64,000 nucleotides of DNA from CAWJFP01 sp963842155 (GTDB lineage: Bacteria; Pseudomonadota; Alphaproteobacteria; JACZXZ01). The position numbers and the translations under genes were made by a program. The stretch covers positions 124,001 through 188,000 of the forward strand of contig CAWJFP010000035.1 of assembly GCA_963842155.1 (NCBI GenBank), given 5' to 3'. Every line of letters begins with the position of its first letter. The first letter of the stretch is position 1. Below are positions 43,613-52,654 of the stretch, piece after piece. The notes beneath the pieces were generated by a model. It was given only the letters and a program-made list of their open reading frames with translations, did not search any database and was not told the origin of the DNA.

Positions 43613-44470
43613 CTATCGTCGCTGCGACAGGCGGTTGAGCCATTCGGCGATGCCGACCGGCGCGGGCTCGTGCGGCATCTCCTCGATACCCGGCTCGGCG
43701 AGCGCGCCGCGCGCGTCCTTCGAGCGCTCCTGGAGGTGGCGATATTCCACCATGCTGAAGGGCAGGCTCGCGAGATAGGCGACGGCGATCGCCGTCAAGG
43801 TGGCCCAAGGCGCGCTCACCAGGAAGGCGGCGAGGAGGCCGACGAGAAGCAGGATCGGCAGCACGTAGCTGTGCGGGATCCGCACGCTCTTGCCGGAATA
43901 GGTCGGCACCTGGCTCACCATCAATATGGCGACCGCGAGCATGACGAGGGCGTTGACGATGACGGTGCTGAAAAGCCCGGGGCCGACGGCGAAGGTCACC
44001 ATCATGGGCGTGAGCGCCAAGCCCGCCGCGGCAGGCACCGGCACGCCGATGAAGAAGCGCGAGGCCCAGGAGGGGCCGTCGCTGCCGAGCTTGGTGTTGA
44101 AGCGGGCAAGGCGCAAGGCGCAGCAGACGCAATAGAACAGCACGATGGCCCAGCCGAAGCTGCCCGCTTCGCGCATGACCCACTGATAGATCAAAAGCGC
44201 CGGCGCCACGCCGAAACCCACCACGTCGGAGAGCGAATCCATCTCGGCGCCGAACTTCGTGCTGCCGCCCAGCATGCGCGCGATGCGGCCGTCGAGCCCG
44301 TCGAGGATCGCCGCCAGCACGATCGCGATCACCGCCAGCTCGTAACGCTCCTGCACGCCGAAGCGTATCGCCGTCATCCCGGCGCAGAGCGAGAGCACGG
44401 TGAGGATGTTGGGGATGAGCTTGTTGAGGCTCAGATCCTTGAGGCGCTGGCGGGGGCTCGGCGCGAGCAT
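43613..44470 (-). CDS. pssA: CDP-diacylglycerol-serine O-phosphatidyltransferase
   Basis: 285 residues, multi-helix membrane enzyme. The CDP-alcohol phosphotransferase motif D-x2-DG-x2-AR-x8-G-x3-D-x3-D is complete (DGLDGRIARMLGG ... AEMDSLSDVVGFG). Makes phosphatidylserine from CDP-diacylglycerol. Its ATG follows directly after the psd stop, so the two-step phosphatidylethanolamine pathway is one transcript. Confidence 0.95.
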   Translation of the reverse strand: MLAPSPRQRLKDLSLNKLIPNILTVLSLCAGMTAIRFGVQERYELAVIAIVLAAILDGLDGRIARMLGGSTKFGAEMDSLSDVVGFGVAPALLIYQWVMREAGSFGWAIVLFYCVCCALRLARFNTKLGSDGPSWASRFFIGVPVPAAAGLALTPMMVTFAVGPGLFSTVIVNALVMLAVAILMVSQVPTYSGKSVRIPHSYVLPILLLVGLLAAFLVSAPWATLTAIAVAYLASLPFSMVEYRHLQERSKDARGALAEPGIEEMPHEPAPVGIAEWLNRLSQRR

Positions 44471-45169
44471 CTAGTGCACCTCGCCCTGGCGCGCCGGCTC
44501 CTGCGCGCGCAGATCGGCGATGACCGTCTCGCCAGCGATGACGCGCTGGCCCTCGGCGACGAGGGGCGCGAGGCCCGGCGGCAGATAGATCTCGACCCGG
44601 CTGCCGAAGCGGATCAGGCCGAAGCGCTCGCCGGCGCGCAGGAAATCGCCCTCGCGCGCCCAGCAGAGGATGCGGCGCGCGACAAGCCCGGCGATCTGCA
44701 CGAGCGCCAAGTCGCGTCCGCCCTGGCCCTCGCCTTGGAGCGCGAGCCGCAGCGCCATGCGCTCGTTATGCTCGCTCGCCTTGTCGAGCGAGGCGTCGAA
44801 GAAGCGGCCGGGGCGATAGGCGCGCCGTATCACGCGCGCGTCGCAGGGCATCCGGTTCACATGCACGTCGAAGATATTCATGAAGATGCCGATGCGCGCC
44901 CGCGGCGCGTCGCCCATCTCGAGCTCGGGCGGCGGCGGCGCCTCGCCGATCGGCAGCACGCGCCCGTCGGCCGGGCTCACCAGCAGCCCCTCGCGCAAGG
45001 GCGTCACGCGGTCCGGGTCGCGAAAGAAATAGGCGCACCAGCCCGTCGCGATCAAGCCGAGCCAGCCGAGCGGCTGCCAGAGCCAGAGCAGCAACAGGCT
45101 CGCGAGGGCGAAAAGCGCGATGAAGCGCCAGCCGTCGCGATGGATCGAGATGGTCGTGCCGTTCATCAA
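44471..45169 (-). CDS. psd: phosphatidylserine decarboxylase proenzyme
   Basis: 232 residues, the short alphaproteobacterial type. Motifs: YFFRDPDRVTPLREGLLVSPADGRV, FMNIFDVHVNRMP and the self-cleavage region RFGSRVEIYLPPGL, whose serine becomes the pyruvoyl group. N-terminal hydrophobic segment (FIALFALASLLLLWLW). Converts phosphatidylserine to phosphatidylethanolamine. An in-frame ATG one codon downstream (45166) is the alternative start. Confidence 0.95.
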   Translation of the reverse strand: MMNGTTISIHRDGWRFIALFALASLLLLWLWQPLGWLGLIATGWCAYFFRDPDRVTPLREGLLVSPADGRVLPIGEAPPPPELEMGDAPRARIGIFMNIFDVHVNRMPCDARVIRRAYRPGRFFDASLDKASEHNERMALRLALQGEGQGGRDLALVQIAGLVARRILCWAREGDFLRAGERFGLIRFGSRVEIYLPPGLAPLVAEGQRVIAGETVIADLRAQEPARQGEVH

Positions 45170-45262
45170 TGAACAGTCCTATAGGCGCGAAGCGTTAAAA
45201 TATAGCAGCTTTTCGGCGACAACATGGCCGCCGTCGCGCGCCCGCGGCGCCAGGCTCTTGGG

Positions 45263-46351
45263 TTAGTTCTTGTTCGGCACCGCGAACATCTGTCCCGGAT
45301 AAATCCTGCGCGGATCGCGGATCTGATCGCGATTGGCCTCGTATATGACGGTATAGCGAATGCCCTTGCCGAAAATAAACCGCGCGATGCGCCACAGATT
45401 GTTGCCGGGCTGCACCAGGACTTCCTGCTCGGTCGGCTTCGCCTCCGTCAGCTTGCTGCGCACGAAGGCAACCACGATGCGTTTCGCCACCTTGCCCTCG
45501 GCGAGCTCGTCGAGCCGCAGGCTGTAGCGACCCGGATCGACCGCGTTCTCGGGCGCGAGCTGCCATTCGCCTTGGGGGTCGGTCTGGGCTTTGCCGACCA
45601 CGACATTGTCGAGATAGACCTGGATGGTGTCACCCGGCTTGCCATGGCCGGACAGGGTCACCTTGCCAGCCTCGTCATAATCGATCACGTCGAGGCTGAG
45701 AACCTCCTTGCCGGGACCGGGCCGCGGCATCTGCAGCACCTTGATCGGGCCCGCGCCTTTCTTGGGCAGCGCGATCGCGAGCGCGCCGGCGCTCTGCTGC
45801 GGCTGGCCGGCGACCTTCTGCTCCGGCTGCGGCACCACCACGACCACTTGGCGGTTGCTCTCGACGGTGCTGCCGTTGCTCAGCTTCTCGCTCAAGGTCA
45901 GCTCATGCGTGCCGGGCTCGAGCTTCTGGTCGGGCGTGATCACCCATTGGCCCTCCGTCGTTGTCTTGACCACACCCAGGGAATGGCCGCGATCGAGCAC
46001 GCTCACCTCGCCTCCCGCGGTGCCTTGGCCCGCGATGACGGCATGGCCGTTCTCCACGCGCACCACGTCGAAGGAGAGCTCGTCGGATCCGGCGGCGTTC
46101 GCGGCGGAACTCGGCGGGGTGGCCGTCGGCGCATTCGCGGCCGCGGCGGGTGGATTGGCCGGAGTTGGCGCGGCGGCGGCGGACGGCTGTGTCGGCGCGG
46201 GTGCGGCAGCAGATGGCACGGGCGCCGCCGGGCTCGTCGCCGCCGGCGCGGCCATATGGACCGGCTCCTTGGGCAGCCAGGGCCGCAAGGCCAGAAGCCA
46301 AAGTCCCGCCGACAACAGGATAATCGTGCCGATGTAAAGCGATCGCTGCAC
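45263..46351 (-). CDS. LysM-domain protein with Ig-like/beta-sandwich repeats
   Basis: 362 residues. One N-terminal membrane anchor (IGTIILLSAGLWLLAL), a long Ala/Pro-rich linker, then several beta-rich modules (NGHAVIAGQGTAGGEVSVLD; VTLSGHGKPGDTIQVYLDN) and a C-terminal LysM at about 307-360 (EVLVQPGNNLWRIARFIFG, NRDQIRDPRRIYPGQMF). A periplasmic, peptidoglycan-binding protein. This layout is common in Hyphomicrobiales as a LysM peptidoglycan-binding protein of unknown detailed role. Confidence 0.88.
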   Translation of the reverse strand: MQRSLYIGTIILLSAGLWLLALRPWLPKEPVHMAAPAATSPAAPVPSAAAPAPTQPSAAAAPTPANPPAAAANAPTATPPSSAANAAGSDELSFDVVRVENGHAVIAGQGTAGGEVSVLDRGHSLGVVKTTTEGQWVITPDQKLEPGTHELTLSEKLSNGSTVESNRQVVVVVPQPEQKVAGQPQQSAGALAIALPKKGAGPIKVLQMPRPGPGKEVLSLDVIDYDEAGKVTLSGHGKPGDTIQVYLDNVVVGKAQTDPQGEWQLAPENAVDPGRYSLRLDELAEGKVAKRIVVAFVRSKLTEAKPTEQEVLVQPGNNLWRIARFIFGKGIRYTVIYEANRDQIRDPRRIYPGQMFAVPNKN

Positions 46352-46443
46352 CGCGCCACTCCCGCCCTATTCAGGCCGCACGGTAATACCGGCGATGATG
46401 CGGTGCAATCGAGAAAGGCAAAATGCGCGGCGGGGATCGCCCG

Positions 46444-47394
46444 TCATTCGCCGGGCCCCTTGATTTTCCGCTTCGCAAGCGCGTGCCGGACGGGCGGGAG
46501 AGAGCGCAGATACGCGGCAATGGCATTGCGGTCCGCCGTCGAAAGCTGGCTCGTGCTGGCATCCACCACTTCGCCCATCTGGCGGCCGACGGAATCGCCG
46601 TCGGGCTTGAAGCCGGTATCGAGCAGATAGGCAATGTCGGCAGCGCTCCAATCGCCGAGGCCGGTCGCCTTGTCCGGCGTGATGTTGGGGACGCCGCCCT
46701 TGCCTTCGGGCGCCTGGTCGCTCCCGGAGAGAAAGCGGCTCGGCTCGGTCGCGCCAAGCAGGTTGCGCGGCGTATGGCATTCGCCGCAATGGCCGAGCGC
46801 GCGCACGAGATAGGCGCCGCGATTCCATTCGGGCGGGCGCGCCGGGTCGGCTGCGAGCGGGCCGCGGGCGAGGAAGAGCGCGTCCCACCCGACCATCAGG
46901 GCGCGGAAGCCGAAGGGAAAGCGGATTTGATGCGGCTTGTTCTTTTGCGCCACCGGCGGCTCCGAGAAGAGATAGGCCTTGAGATCGAGCATGTCCTGCT
47001 CGGTCATGAGGGTGAAGGAGGGGAAGGGAAAGACCGGGAAATAATGCTGACCGGCCGGCCCGATGCCGTGACGGAGCGCGCGGACGAAATCCGCGTCGCT
47101 CCATTTGCCGATGCCGTAGACGGGATCGGGCGTGATATTGGGCGAGTAGAAGACGCCAAATGGCGTGTCGAGCGCGCGGCCGCCGGCCAGCGGGGTGCCG
47201 TGATTTTTCCTGTCGGTATGGCATTCGCCGCAGCCCGCCGCGAGGAAGATGTAGGCGCCGCGCGCGGCCGAAGGCGTCGCGGCTAAAATTTCGCCGGTCG
47301 GGCTCGGCCCGGCCGCCCGGCTTGTCCCGCAGGAGAGCAGGAGAAGAAGCCCGAGCAGCCCCGCGCGCCACCGGCGCGGGCCGATGCGGGTCAC
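46444..47394 (-). CDS. periplasmic dihaem cytochrome c
   Basis: 316 residues from GTG 47394. Signal sequence (AGLLGLLLLLSCGTSRAAG; LLSC could also be read as a lipobox). Two CGECH haem sites, the first at residues 55-59 (AAGCGECHTD), the second in LGHCGECHTPRN; NITPDPVYGIGKW and NITPDKATGLGDW with later Met residues supply axial ligands. This is the layout of cytochrome subunits that take electrons from dehydrogenases such as gluconate or aldehyde dehydrogenases. No dehydrogenase partner is adjacent; it follows the c'-type cytochrome by 26 bases. Confidence 0.9.
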   Translation of the reverse strand: MTRIGPRRWRAGLLGLLLLLSCGTSRAAGPSPTGEILAATPSAARGAYIFLAAGCGECHTDRKNHGTPLAGGRALDTPFGVFYSPNITPDPVYGIGKWSDADFVRALRHGIGPAGQHYFPVFPFPSFTLMTEQDMLDLKAYLFSEPPVAQKNKPHQIRFPFGFRALMVGWDALFLARGPLAADPARPPEWNRGAYLVRALGHCGECHTPRNLLGATEPSRFLSGSDQAPEGKGGVPNITPDKATGLGDWSAADIAYLLDTGFKPDGDSVGRQMGEVVDASTSQLSTADRNAIAAYLRSLPPVRHALAKRKIKGPGE

Positions 47395-47420
47395 GGGAGC
47401 GCGCCGCGCGCCGCCGGCTC

Positions 47421-47894
47421 CTATTGCGGCTTCTTGCGGAAATCCTGGTGGCAAGCGCCGCAGGCCTCCTTGCCCATGACCTGGACCTGGGCGCCGATCG
47501 CCTGCTTGTCGCCGGCTTTGGCCACCTCGACGAGCTTGGCGCTTTCGCTCTCGAGCTTGCCGGCGATGGCCTTGAACTTGTCCATATCCTGCCAGATCGC
47601 CGGCAGCGCGTTGCTCTCGCCGGCCTCGGGGCCGGAGCCCGGCGGCACGAGCGAGGGGACGAGCGTGCTCATGGCGTGGATAGCCTCCGCCTGCGCCAGG
47701 ATATGATCGGTGCCGTAAGGCACCTGGCCCTTGAGAATGAGGCCGATGTCGGCGGCATGGGCGCCGAGCGACTTCATCACGTTGCGGCGATATTCGATCA
47801 CCTTGCCCATGTCCTGGGCGTAGGCGGCGGCGCCGACGAGCATGACGGTCGTGCAGAGCCCCGCGGCAAGCACGCTCTTGACAGCAATCCTCAT
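47421..47894 (-). CDS. cytochrome c'/c556-type protein
   Basis: 157 residues. Signal peptide ending VGAAAYA. Four-helix-bundle cytochrome c' pattern, with the haem-binding CGACH near the C-terminus (KEACGACHQDFR) and MGKVIEYRRNVMKSLGAH at the mature start. GGGGAGA precedes the ATG at 47894. Cytochromes c' bind NO or act as small electron carriers. Forms a two-gene operon with the dihaem cytochrome. Confidence 0.92.
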   Translation of the reverse strand: MRIAVKSVLAAGLCTTVMLVGAAAYAQDMGKVIEYRRNVMKSLGAHAADIGLILKGQVPYGTDHILAQAEAIHAMSTLVPSLVPPGSGPEAGESNALPAIWQDMDKFKAIAGKLESESAKLVEVAKAGDKQAIGAQVQVMGKEACGACHQDFRKKPQ

Positions 47895-48187
47895 ATCGTC
47901 TCCCCTTTTTTTCGAGTGGCGCGACGCGGAACCGGCGGCCCGGATCTCCCGGAAAATCGAGCGGCTCTCCCAATCGGGCTCCGGCGCCAAGCATGGCCGC
48001 GGCGGCCGGGCGCGGCAAGGGCGATATTCGGCCCTCACGATGGTTTGACGTGACGGGCGGCCTCTTTCGCCGGCCTTGGCCCGGCCCCATATTCGAGACG
48101 GCCTCCCGACCGCGACGCGGCTTTCGGGCTACCTCTCTTCGTCGCGAGAACCCTTCTTCGGCAAGAAAACCCCGGAACCAGCTGACC

Positions 48188-48775
48188 ATGGCCAAGATCT
48201 CCTCCGTTCTCGTCTATTGCGGCTCCGCCGAGGGGCGCTCGCCCGCCTTCCGCGAGGCCGCGGCTCGGCTCGGTCGGCTCCTGGCCGAGGCGGGCATCGC
48301 TCTCGTCTATGGCGGGGGCGCGATCGGCCTCATGGGGGTGATGGCGCGTGCGGCGATGGAGGCGGGCGGCGAGGTGATCGGCGTCATCCCCGGCTTCCTC
48401 GATTCGGCCGAGAAGGGCCTGCGCTCGCTCACCCGGCTCGAGGTCGTCGACAGCATGCATCTGCGCAAGGAGCGCATGTTCGCGTTATGCGACGCGGTGA
48501 TCGTGCTGCCCGGCGGGCTGGGCACGCTCGACGAGGCTTTCGAGGTGGTGACCTGGCGCCAGCTCGGCCTCCATGACAAGCCGATCCTGCTGGTCGACAT
48601 CGAGGGCTATTGGCGGCCCTTCATCGCGCTCATCGAGCATGTCGTCGCCGCGGGCTTCGCGCCCGCGGCGGCGTGCGGCCTTCTCCGCCGCGTGACGAGC
48701 GTCGAGGCGGCGCTCGAGGCGCTCGCGGAAGCGCCCGAGCCGGCCAGGCCCGCGATCCTGCCCGAGCGGCTGTGA
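48188..48775 (+). CDS. LOG-family protein (TIGR00730 Rossmann fold nucleoside monophosphate phosphoribohydrolase)
   Basis: 195 residues. VYCGSAEGRSPAF, ALVYGGGAIGLMGVMARAA, SMHLRKERM and the family motif VLPGGLGTLDEAFE are all present. Such enzymes release the base from (often cytokinin-type) nucleoside 5'-monophosphates. The ATG at 48188 was chosen because the conserved domain begins there. The 293 bases upstream, between it and the divergent cytochrome gene, show no gene. Confidence 0.93.
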   Translation: MAKISSVLVYCGSAEGRSPAFREAAARLGRLLAEAGIALVYGGGAIGLMGVMARAAMEAGGEVIGVIPGFLDSAEKGLRSLTRLEVVDSMHLRKERMFALCDAVIVLPGGLGTLDEAFEVVTWRQLGLHDKPILLVDIEGYWRPFIALIEHVVAAGFAPAAACGLLRRVTSVEAALEALAEAPEPARPAILPERL

Positions 48776-48896
48776 CGGGTCGCCCCGACGCGGGCGACGA
48801 TCCCCTCCATGATCGCGCGCGGCGGCGCGCGTTTGCGCCTCGCGCGCGCGCTGCTATTGTTGCGGCGGGCCGCGGCACTCATCTCCGAGGACATCA

Positions 48897-50114
48897 ATGG
48901 CGAAAATCAAGGTGGCGAACCCCGTCGTCGAGCTCGACGGCGACGAGATGACGCGCATCATCTGGCAGCTCATTCGCGAGCGGCTGATCCTGCCCTATCT
49001 CGACATCGAGCTCAAATATTTCGACCTCGGCATCGAGGCCCGCGACAGAAGCGACGACCAGATCACGATCGACGCCGCCAACGCCATCAAGAAATACGGC
49101 GTCGGCGTGAAATGCGCCACCATCACGCCCGACGAGGCGCGCGTGGCCGAGTTCAAGCTCAAGAAGATGTGGCGCTCGCCCAACGGCACCATCCGCAACA
49201 TCCTCGACGGCACCATCTTTCGCGAGCCCATCGTGTGCAGGAACGTGCCGCGCCTGGTGCCCAACTGGACGAAGCCCATCGTCATTGGCCGTCACGCCTA
49301 TGGCGACCAGTATCGCGCGACGGACTTCAAGGTCGCCGGCCCCGGCACGCTCACCATCAGCTTCAAGCCGAAGGACGGCAGCCCGCTTATCAGCCATGAG
49401 GTGTTCGAGTTCCCGGGCGGCGGCGTGGCCCTCGCCATGTACAATCTCGACGATTCGATTCGAGGCTTCGCGCGGGCCTGCTTCAATTACGGCCTCGCGC
49501 GCGGCTTTCCCGTCTACATGTCGACCAAGAACACCATTCTTAAGGCCTATGACGGGCGCTTCAAGGACATCTTCCAGGAAGTGTTCGAGCAGGAGTTCAA
49601 GCCGCGCTTCGAGGCGCGCAAGCTCACCTACGAGCATCGTCTCATCGACGACATGGTGGCCTCCGTCCTCAAATGGCATGGCGACTTCGTCTGGGCCTGC
49701 AAGAACTATGACGGCGACGTGCAGTCGGATTCGATCGCGCAAGGCTACGGCTCGCTCGGCCTCATGACCTCGGTGCTGCTCTCGCCCGACGGCAGGACGG
49801 TCGAGGCCGAGGCGGCGCACGGCACCGTCACGCGCCATTACCGGCTCTGGCAGCAGGGCAAGGAGACCTCGACCAACCCGATGGCCTCGATCTTCGCCTG
49901 GACGCGAGGCCTGCGCCATCGCGGCGAGTTCGACAAGACGCCCGCGGTTGTCAAGTTCGCCGAGACGCTCGAGCGGGTGGCGATCGACACGGTCGAGCGC
50001 GGCAAGATGACCAAGGACCTCGCCATCCTGATCGGGCCCGACCAGCCCTATCTCGAGACGCGCGCCTTCCTCGCCGCGATCGACGAGAATTTGAAGAAGG
50101 CGATGGCGGGGTAG
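48897..50114 (+). CDS. icd: NADP-dependent isocitrate dehydrogenase
   Basis: 405 residues, the eukaryotic-like homodimeric type common in alphaproteobacteria. IKVANPVVELDGDEMTRIIW at the start; MWRSPNGTIRNILDGTIFREPI binds isocitrate; VYMSTKNTILKAYDGRFKDIF, LIDDMVASVLKW and EAAHGTVTRHY are the expected active-site and cofactor segments. Converts isocitrate to 2-oxoglutarate in the TCA cycle and supplies NADPH. Confidence 0.97.
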   Translation: MAKIKVANPVVELDGDEMTRIIWQLIRERLILPYLDIELKYFDLGIEARDRSDDQITIDAANAIKKYGVGVKCATITPDEARVAEFKLKKMWRSPNGTIRNILDGTIFREPIVCRNVPRLVPNWTKPIVIGRHAYGDQYRATDFKVAGPGTLTISFKPKDGSPLISHEVFEFPGGGVALAMYNLDDSIRGFARACFNYGLARGFPVYMSTKNTILKAYDGRFKDIFQEVFEQEFKPRFEARKLTYEHRLIDDMVASVLKWHGDFVWACKNYDGDVQSDSIAQGYGSLGLMTSVLLSPDGRTVEAEAAHGTVTRHYRLWQQGKETSTNPMASIFAWTRGLRHRGEFDKTPAVVKFAETLERVAIDTVERGKMTKDLAILIGPDQPYLETRAFLAAIDENLKKAMAG

Positions 50115-50172
50115 AGAGCGACGAAGACGCCTGCACTGCGGAAATCGGCACTCGCCCGCAATACGAATTCGC

Positions 50173-50868
50173 TCAAACCGGAAGCTCACCCGCTTCCGGG
50201 CGCGCCGGCCAGAGCCAGCCGAGGAGCGCGTACGCGGCTATCATGCCGAGGAGCTGCGCCAGCAGAAATGGCGCAACATCGGCGGGCCTGATGCCGGCGA
50301 AGGATTGCGTAAGGCAGCGCGCGATGGTCACCGCCGGGTTGGCGAAGGAGGTCGAGGCGGTGAACCAGTAGGCGGCGCCGATATAGGCGCCGACGGCGTA
50401 AGGGACGGCACTTGCGCGCGCGCCTCTCAAGCCGAGGATCACGGCGAGCAGCCCGAAGGTCGCGACGAATTCGCTGAACCATTGCGCCGGGCCGGCGCGG
50501 ACATGCGTCGAGAGCGAGAAGATCGGCGCCTCGAACATGAAATGCGCTGCAGCCACGCCCAGGCATGCGCCGCCAAGCTGCGCCACGAGATAGGCCGGGA
50601 CGGTTGCCCAAGGCAGCTCGCGCCGCAAGGCGAGCGCGAGCGTGACGACCGGGTTGAACTGCGCGCCCGAGATCGGGGCGAAGACCAGGATGAGCACGGA
50701 GAGGGCCGCAGCGGTCGCGAGCGTGTTGGCGAGGAGCGCGAGCGCCACGTTGCCGCCCGCGAGCCGCTCGCCCATGATGCCGGAGCCGACCACCGCCGCG
50801 AGAAGAAAAGCGCTGCCCAATGCTTCGGCGACGACACGCCGCGCGAGGGAAACGGAGGGCGCGGACAA
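50173..50868 (-). CDS. aquaporin/MIP-family channel, probable arsenite channel
   Basis: 231 residues from TTG 50868, seven bases after arsC. Six hydrophobic helices and two half-helix motifs: AQFNPVVT (Asn-Pro-Val) and FANPAVTIAR (Asn-Pro-Ala). MIP channels at the end of ars operons (AqpS type) let arsenite made by ArsC flow out down its gradient. The first NPA motif altered to NPV is seen in several such channels. Last gene of the arsR-arsI-arsC-aqp operon. Confidence 0.85.
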   Translation of the reverse strand: MSAPSVSLARRVVAEALGSAFLLAAVVGSGIMGERLAGGNVALALLANTLATAAALSVLILVFAPISGAQFNPVVTLALALRRELPWATVPAYLVAQLGGACLGVAAAHFMFEAPIFSLSTHVRAGPAQWFSEFVATFGLLAVILGLRGARASAVPYAVGAYIGAAYWFTASTSFANPAVTIARCLTQSFAGIRPADVAPFLLAQLLGMIAAYALLGWLWPARPEAGELPV

Positions 50869-50875
50869 AACGGCG

Positions 50876-51400
50876 TCAGGCGCCTTTCTCGAGCGGATCG
50901 GCAATGTCGATACGGCCAATCTCATCCAGCCTTTTCTTGAGCGCGAGGCGGTCGAGCGCCTCGACGCGCAGATTGACGAAAATTTTGATGCGATTCTCGA
51001 GCTCGCGGAAAGCGCGGCGGAACGCCTCGCGCCGCTCGCGCTCGGTCCCATCCACGGCAGCGGGATCGGCGAGGCCCCAATGGGCGGTCATCGGCTGCCC
51101 CGGCCAGACCGGGCAGGGCTCGCTCGCCGCCTGGTCGCAGACGGTGAAGACGAAGTCCATCTCGGGGGCGCCGGGTACCGTGAACTCGCTCCAGCTCTTG
51201 CTGCGCAACCGCGCGGTCGGCAAGCCAAGATTGCCCAGGAGATCGAGAGCGTAGGGATGCGGCGAGGGCTTGGGAACGCTGCCGGCGCTGAATCCCTTGA
51301 AGCGGCCCTTGCCCCAATGGTCGATCAGCGTTTCGGCCATGATGCTGCGGGCCGAGTTCCCCGTGCAGAGGAAGAGAACGTTGTAGATCCTGGCGGCCAT
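50876..51400 (-). CDS. arsC: arsenate reductase (low-molecular-weight phosphatase type)
   Basis: 174 residues. The P-loop FLCTGNSARSIMAE (Cys-x5-Arg) and the later FTVCDQAASEPCPVWPG with two more cysteines fit the thioredoxin-coupled ArsC family. Reduces arsenate to arsenite in the cytoplasm. Sits between arsI and the aquaporin gene with short gaps of 15 and 7 bases. Confidence 0.93.
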   Translation of the reverse strand: MAARIYNVLFLCTGNSARSIMAETLIDHWGKGRFKGFSAGSVPKPSPHPYALDLLGNLGLPTARLRSKSWSEFTVPGAPEMDFVFTVCDQAASEPCPVWPGQPMTAHWGLADPAAVDGTERERREAFRRAFRELENRIKIFVNLRVEALDRLALKKRLDEIGRIDIADPLEKGA

Positions 51401-51415
51401 CGCGAGCCCGTCCCG

Positions 51416-51919
51416 CTAGTCGGCGCAGCCGCAGCCGCCGGAGACGGGCGCGGGCTTCACCGCAGACGCGTCGCGAATGGGCCCGCAGCAGGCTTTCGCG
51501 GCGGTCGGCAAGGTGGCGTCAAGCCGCCCGGCAGCACCTTCGCCATCGCCATAGACCGTGCTCTCGCCGTGGGTGAAGAAGGTTTCCCAAGCGATGCCTT
51601 GCGGATCGCTGACCCATGCCTTATCGGAGCGCGCGTAGCAGCAGGAAGCAGCCTCCTGCTTGAGCACTGCGCTACCTGCCTGGCTCAGGCGACGCGCCAC
51701 CTCGGAAAGCTCGTCCTTGCTCTCGACCTGGAGGCCGAGATGGTCGAGCCCGGGGGACTTGCTACGCGTCGAGATGGCGAAATTGACGCGGGGGTCCTCC
51801 AGCATCCATTTCGCGTAATCGGGCTTGCGCACTGTCGGTTCGGCCGCGAACAGGCCGGCATAGAAGCGGACGGATTGCTCGAGGTCCTTAACGGCGACGT
51901 GCAGATGCAGGCGCTTCAT
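51416..51919 (-). CDS. arsI: ArsI/CadI-type dioxygenase, probable C-As lyase
   Basis: 167 residues of the vicinal oxygen chelate (glyoxalase) fold. Starts LHLHVAVKDLEQSVRFYAGLF; SPGLDHLGLQVES and ASCCYARSDKAWVSDPQGIAWETF follow, with the vicinal Cys-Cys pair needed by ArsI to bind trivalent organoarsenicals. A Cys-rich tail (KACCGPI, GGCGCAD) is present. Breaks carbon-arsenic bonds in methyl- or aryl-arsenite. Strong AGGAGCG site before the ATG; overlaps arsR by 32 bases. A CadI-like metal-response role is the alternative. Confidence 0.9.
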   Translation of the reverse strand: MKRLHLHVAVKDLEQSVRFYAGLFAAEPTVRKPDYAKWMLEDPRVNFAISTRSKSPGLDHLGLQVESKDELSEVARRLSQAGSAVLKQEAASCCYARSDKAWVSDPQGIAWETFFTHGESTVYGDGEGAAGRLDATLPTAAKACCGPIRDASAVKPAPVSGGCGCAD

Positions 51920-52271
51920 GTCTCGCTCCTTTCGACGCGATCGCAGCGGGGGCGGTCTCGCATACCGGCAGGCCGCATTGCTCGGGCGCGCCTTGGCAGC
52001 AATTCTCGGTGAGATAGGCCAAAAGCGCATTCATGCGCTCGTAATCGGCCGAGTAGATCAGCGAGCGACCGTTGCGCCGGCAAAGCGCCAACTCCGCATG
52101 CTTGAGATTGGCGAGATGGAAGGAGAGGGTCGCCGGCGCGAGGCCGAGCCGGTCGCCGATCTCGCCCGCCGGCAGGCCGCCCGGCCCGGCCTCGACGAGC
52201 AGCCGGAAAATATCGAGCCGGTTCTCCTGAGCCAGGCCTGCCAAGGCCGCGAGGGCGTTTTGTTGTTCCAT
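51888..52271 (-). CDS. arsR: ArsR-family metalloregulator
   Basis: 127 residues from ATG 52271. Winged helix: NRLDIFRLLVEAGPGGLPAGEI, RLGLAPATLSFHLANLKHAEL, CRRNGRSLIYSADY. A C-terminal cysteine set (LTENCCQGAPEQCG) is the likely trivalent arsenic site, of the type with C-terminal cysteines rather than ELCVCDL. First gene of the ars operon and presumably its repressor, acting on the AT-rich inverted repeat just upstream. Confidence 0.92.
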   Translation of the reverse strand: MEQQNALAALAGLAQENRLDIFRLLVEAGPGGLPAGEIGDRLGLAPATLSFHLANLKHAELALCRRNGRSLIYSADYERMNALLAYLTENCCQGAPEQCGLPVCETAPAAIASKGARHEAPASARRR

Positions 52272-52276
52272 GCTTC

Positions 52277-52295
52277 CAATAATATGGAAATATTG
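52277..52295. promoter_or_regulatory. putative ArsR operator
   Basis: CAATAATATGGAAATATTG: arms CAATA/TATTG around nine AT-rich bases, immediately upstream of the arsR ATG. Position and imperfect symmetry fit an autoregulatory ArsR site. Confidence 0.5.
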
Positions 52296-52366
52296 AGCCG
52301 ATGTCAAGTCCGGGAATCGCCTATGCGTCACCGACGCTTGTCACCGAGGAACGATGAACGACACTG

Positions 52367-52600
52367 TTATTCCGCCTTTTGCTCGGCGGGTCCGCTCGTC
52401 TTTGCTCCGGCCTTCTGAAAGGGCGCGCGCGCCGCTTCGATGCAGTCGAGCAGCACCGCCTGCTCGCCCACTTGGTTGGCGAGGAGCAGCACGAGCCTGG
52501 CATTGAGCTCGGCGCCATCCTCGTCGCTGAGCCCCGCGAGCGCGTCCAGCCAAGCCTCGTAGAAGCCGTCCGGATCCTGGATGTTGGGCTGGGTTTTCAT
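52367..52600 (-). CDS. DUF2783 domain-containing protein
   Basis: 77 residues. DPDGFYEAWLDALAGLSDEDGAELNARLVLLLANQVG is the DUF2783 pattern, a short helical protein found next to FAD-dependent monooxygenases in alpha- and betaproteobacteria. It lies 54 bases downstream of such a gene here, so it probably supports that enzyme; the role is unknown. Confidence 0.85.
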   Translation of the reverse strand: MKTQPNIQDPDGFYEAWLDALAGLSDEDGAELNARLVLLLANQVGEQAVLLDCIEAARAPFQKAGAKTSGPAEQKAE

Positions 52601-52654
52601 GGCGGCGTCCTTCTCGCGGCTGGCCTGTTATAGCGTGTTTTTACGAGGGCGGGA

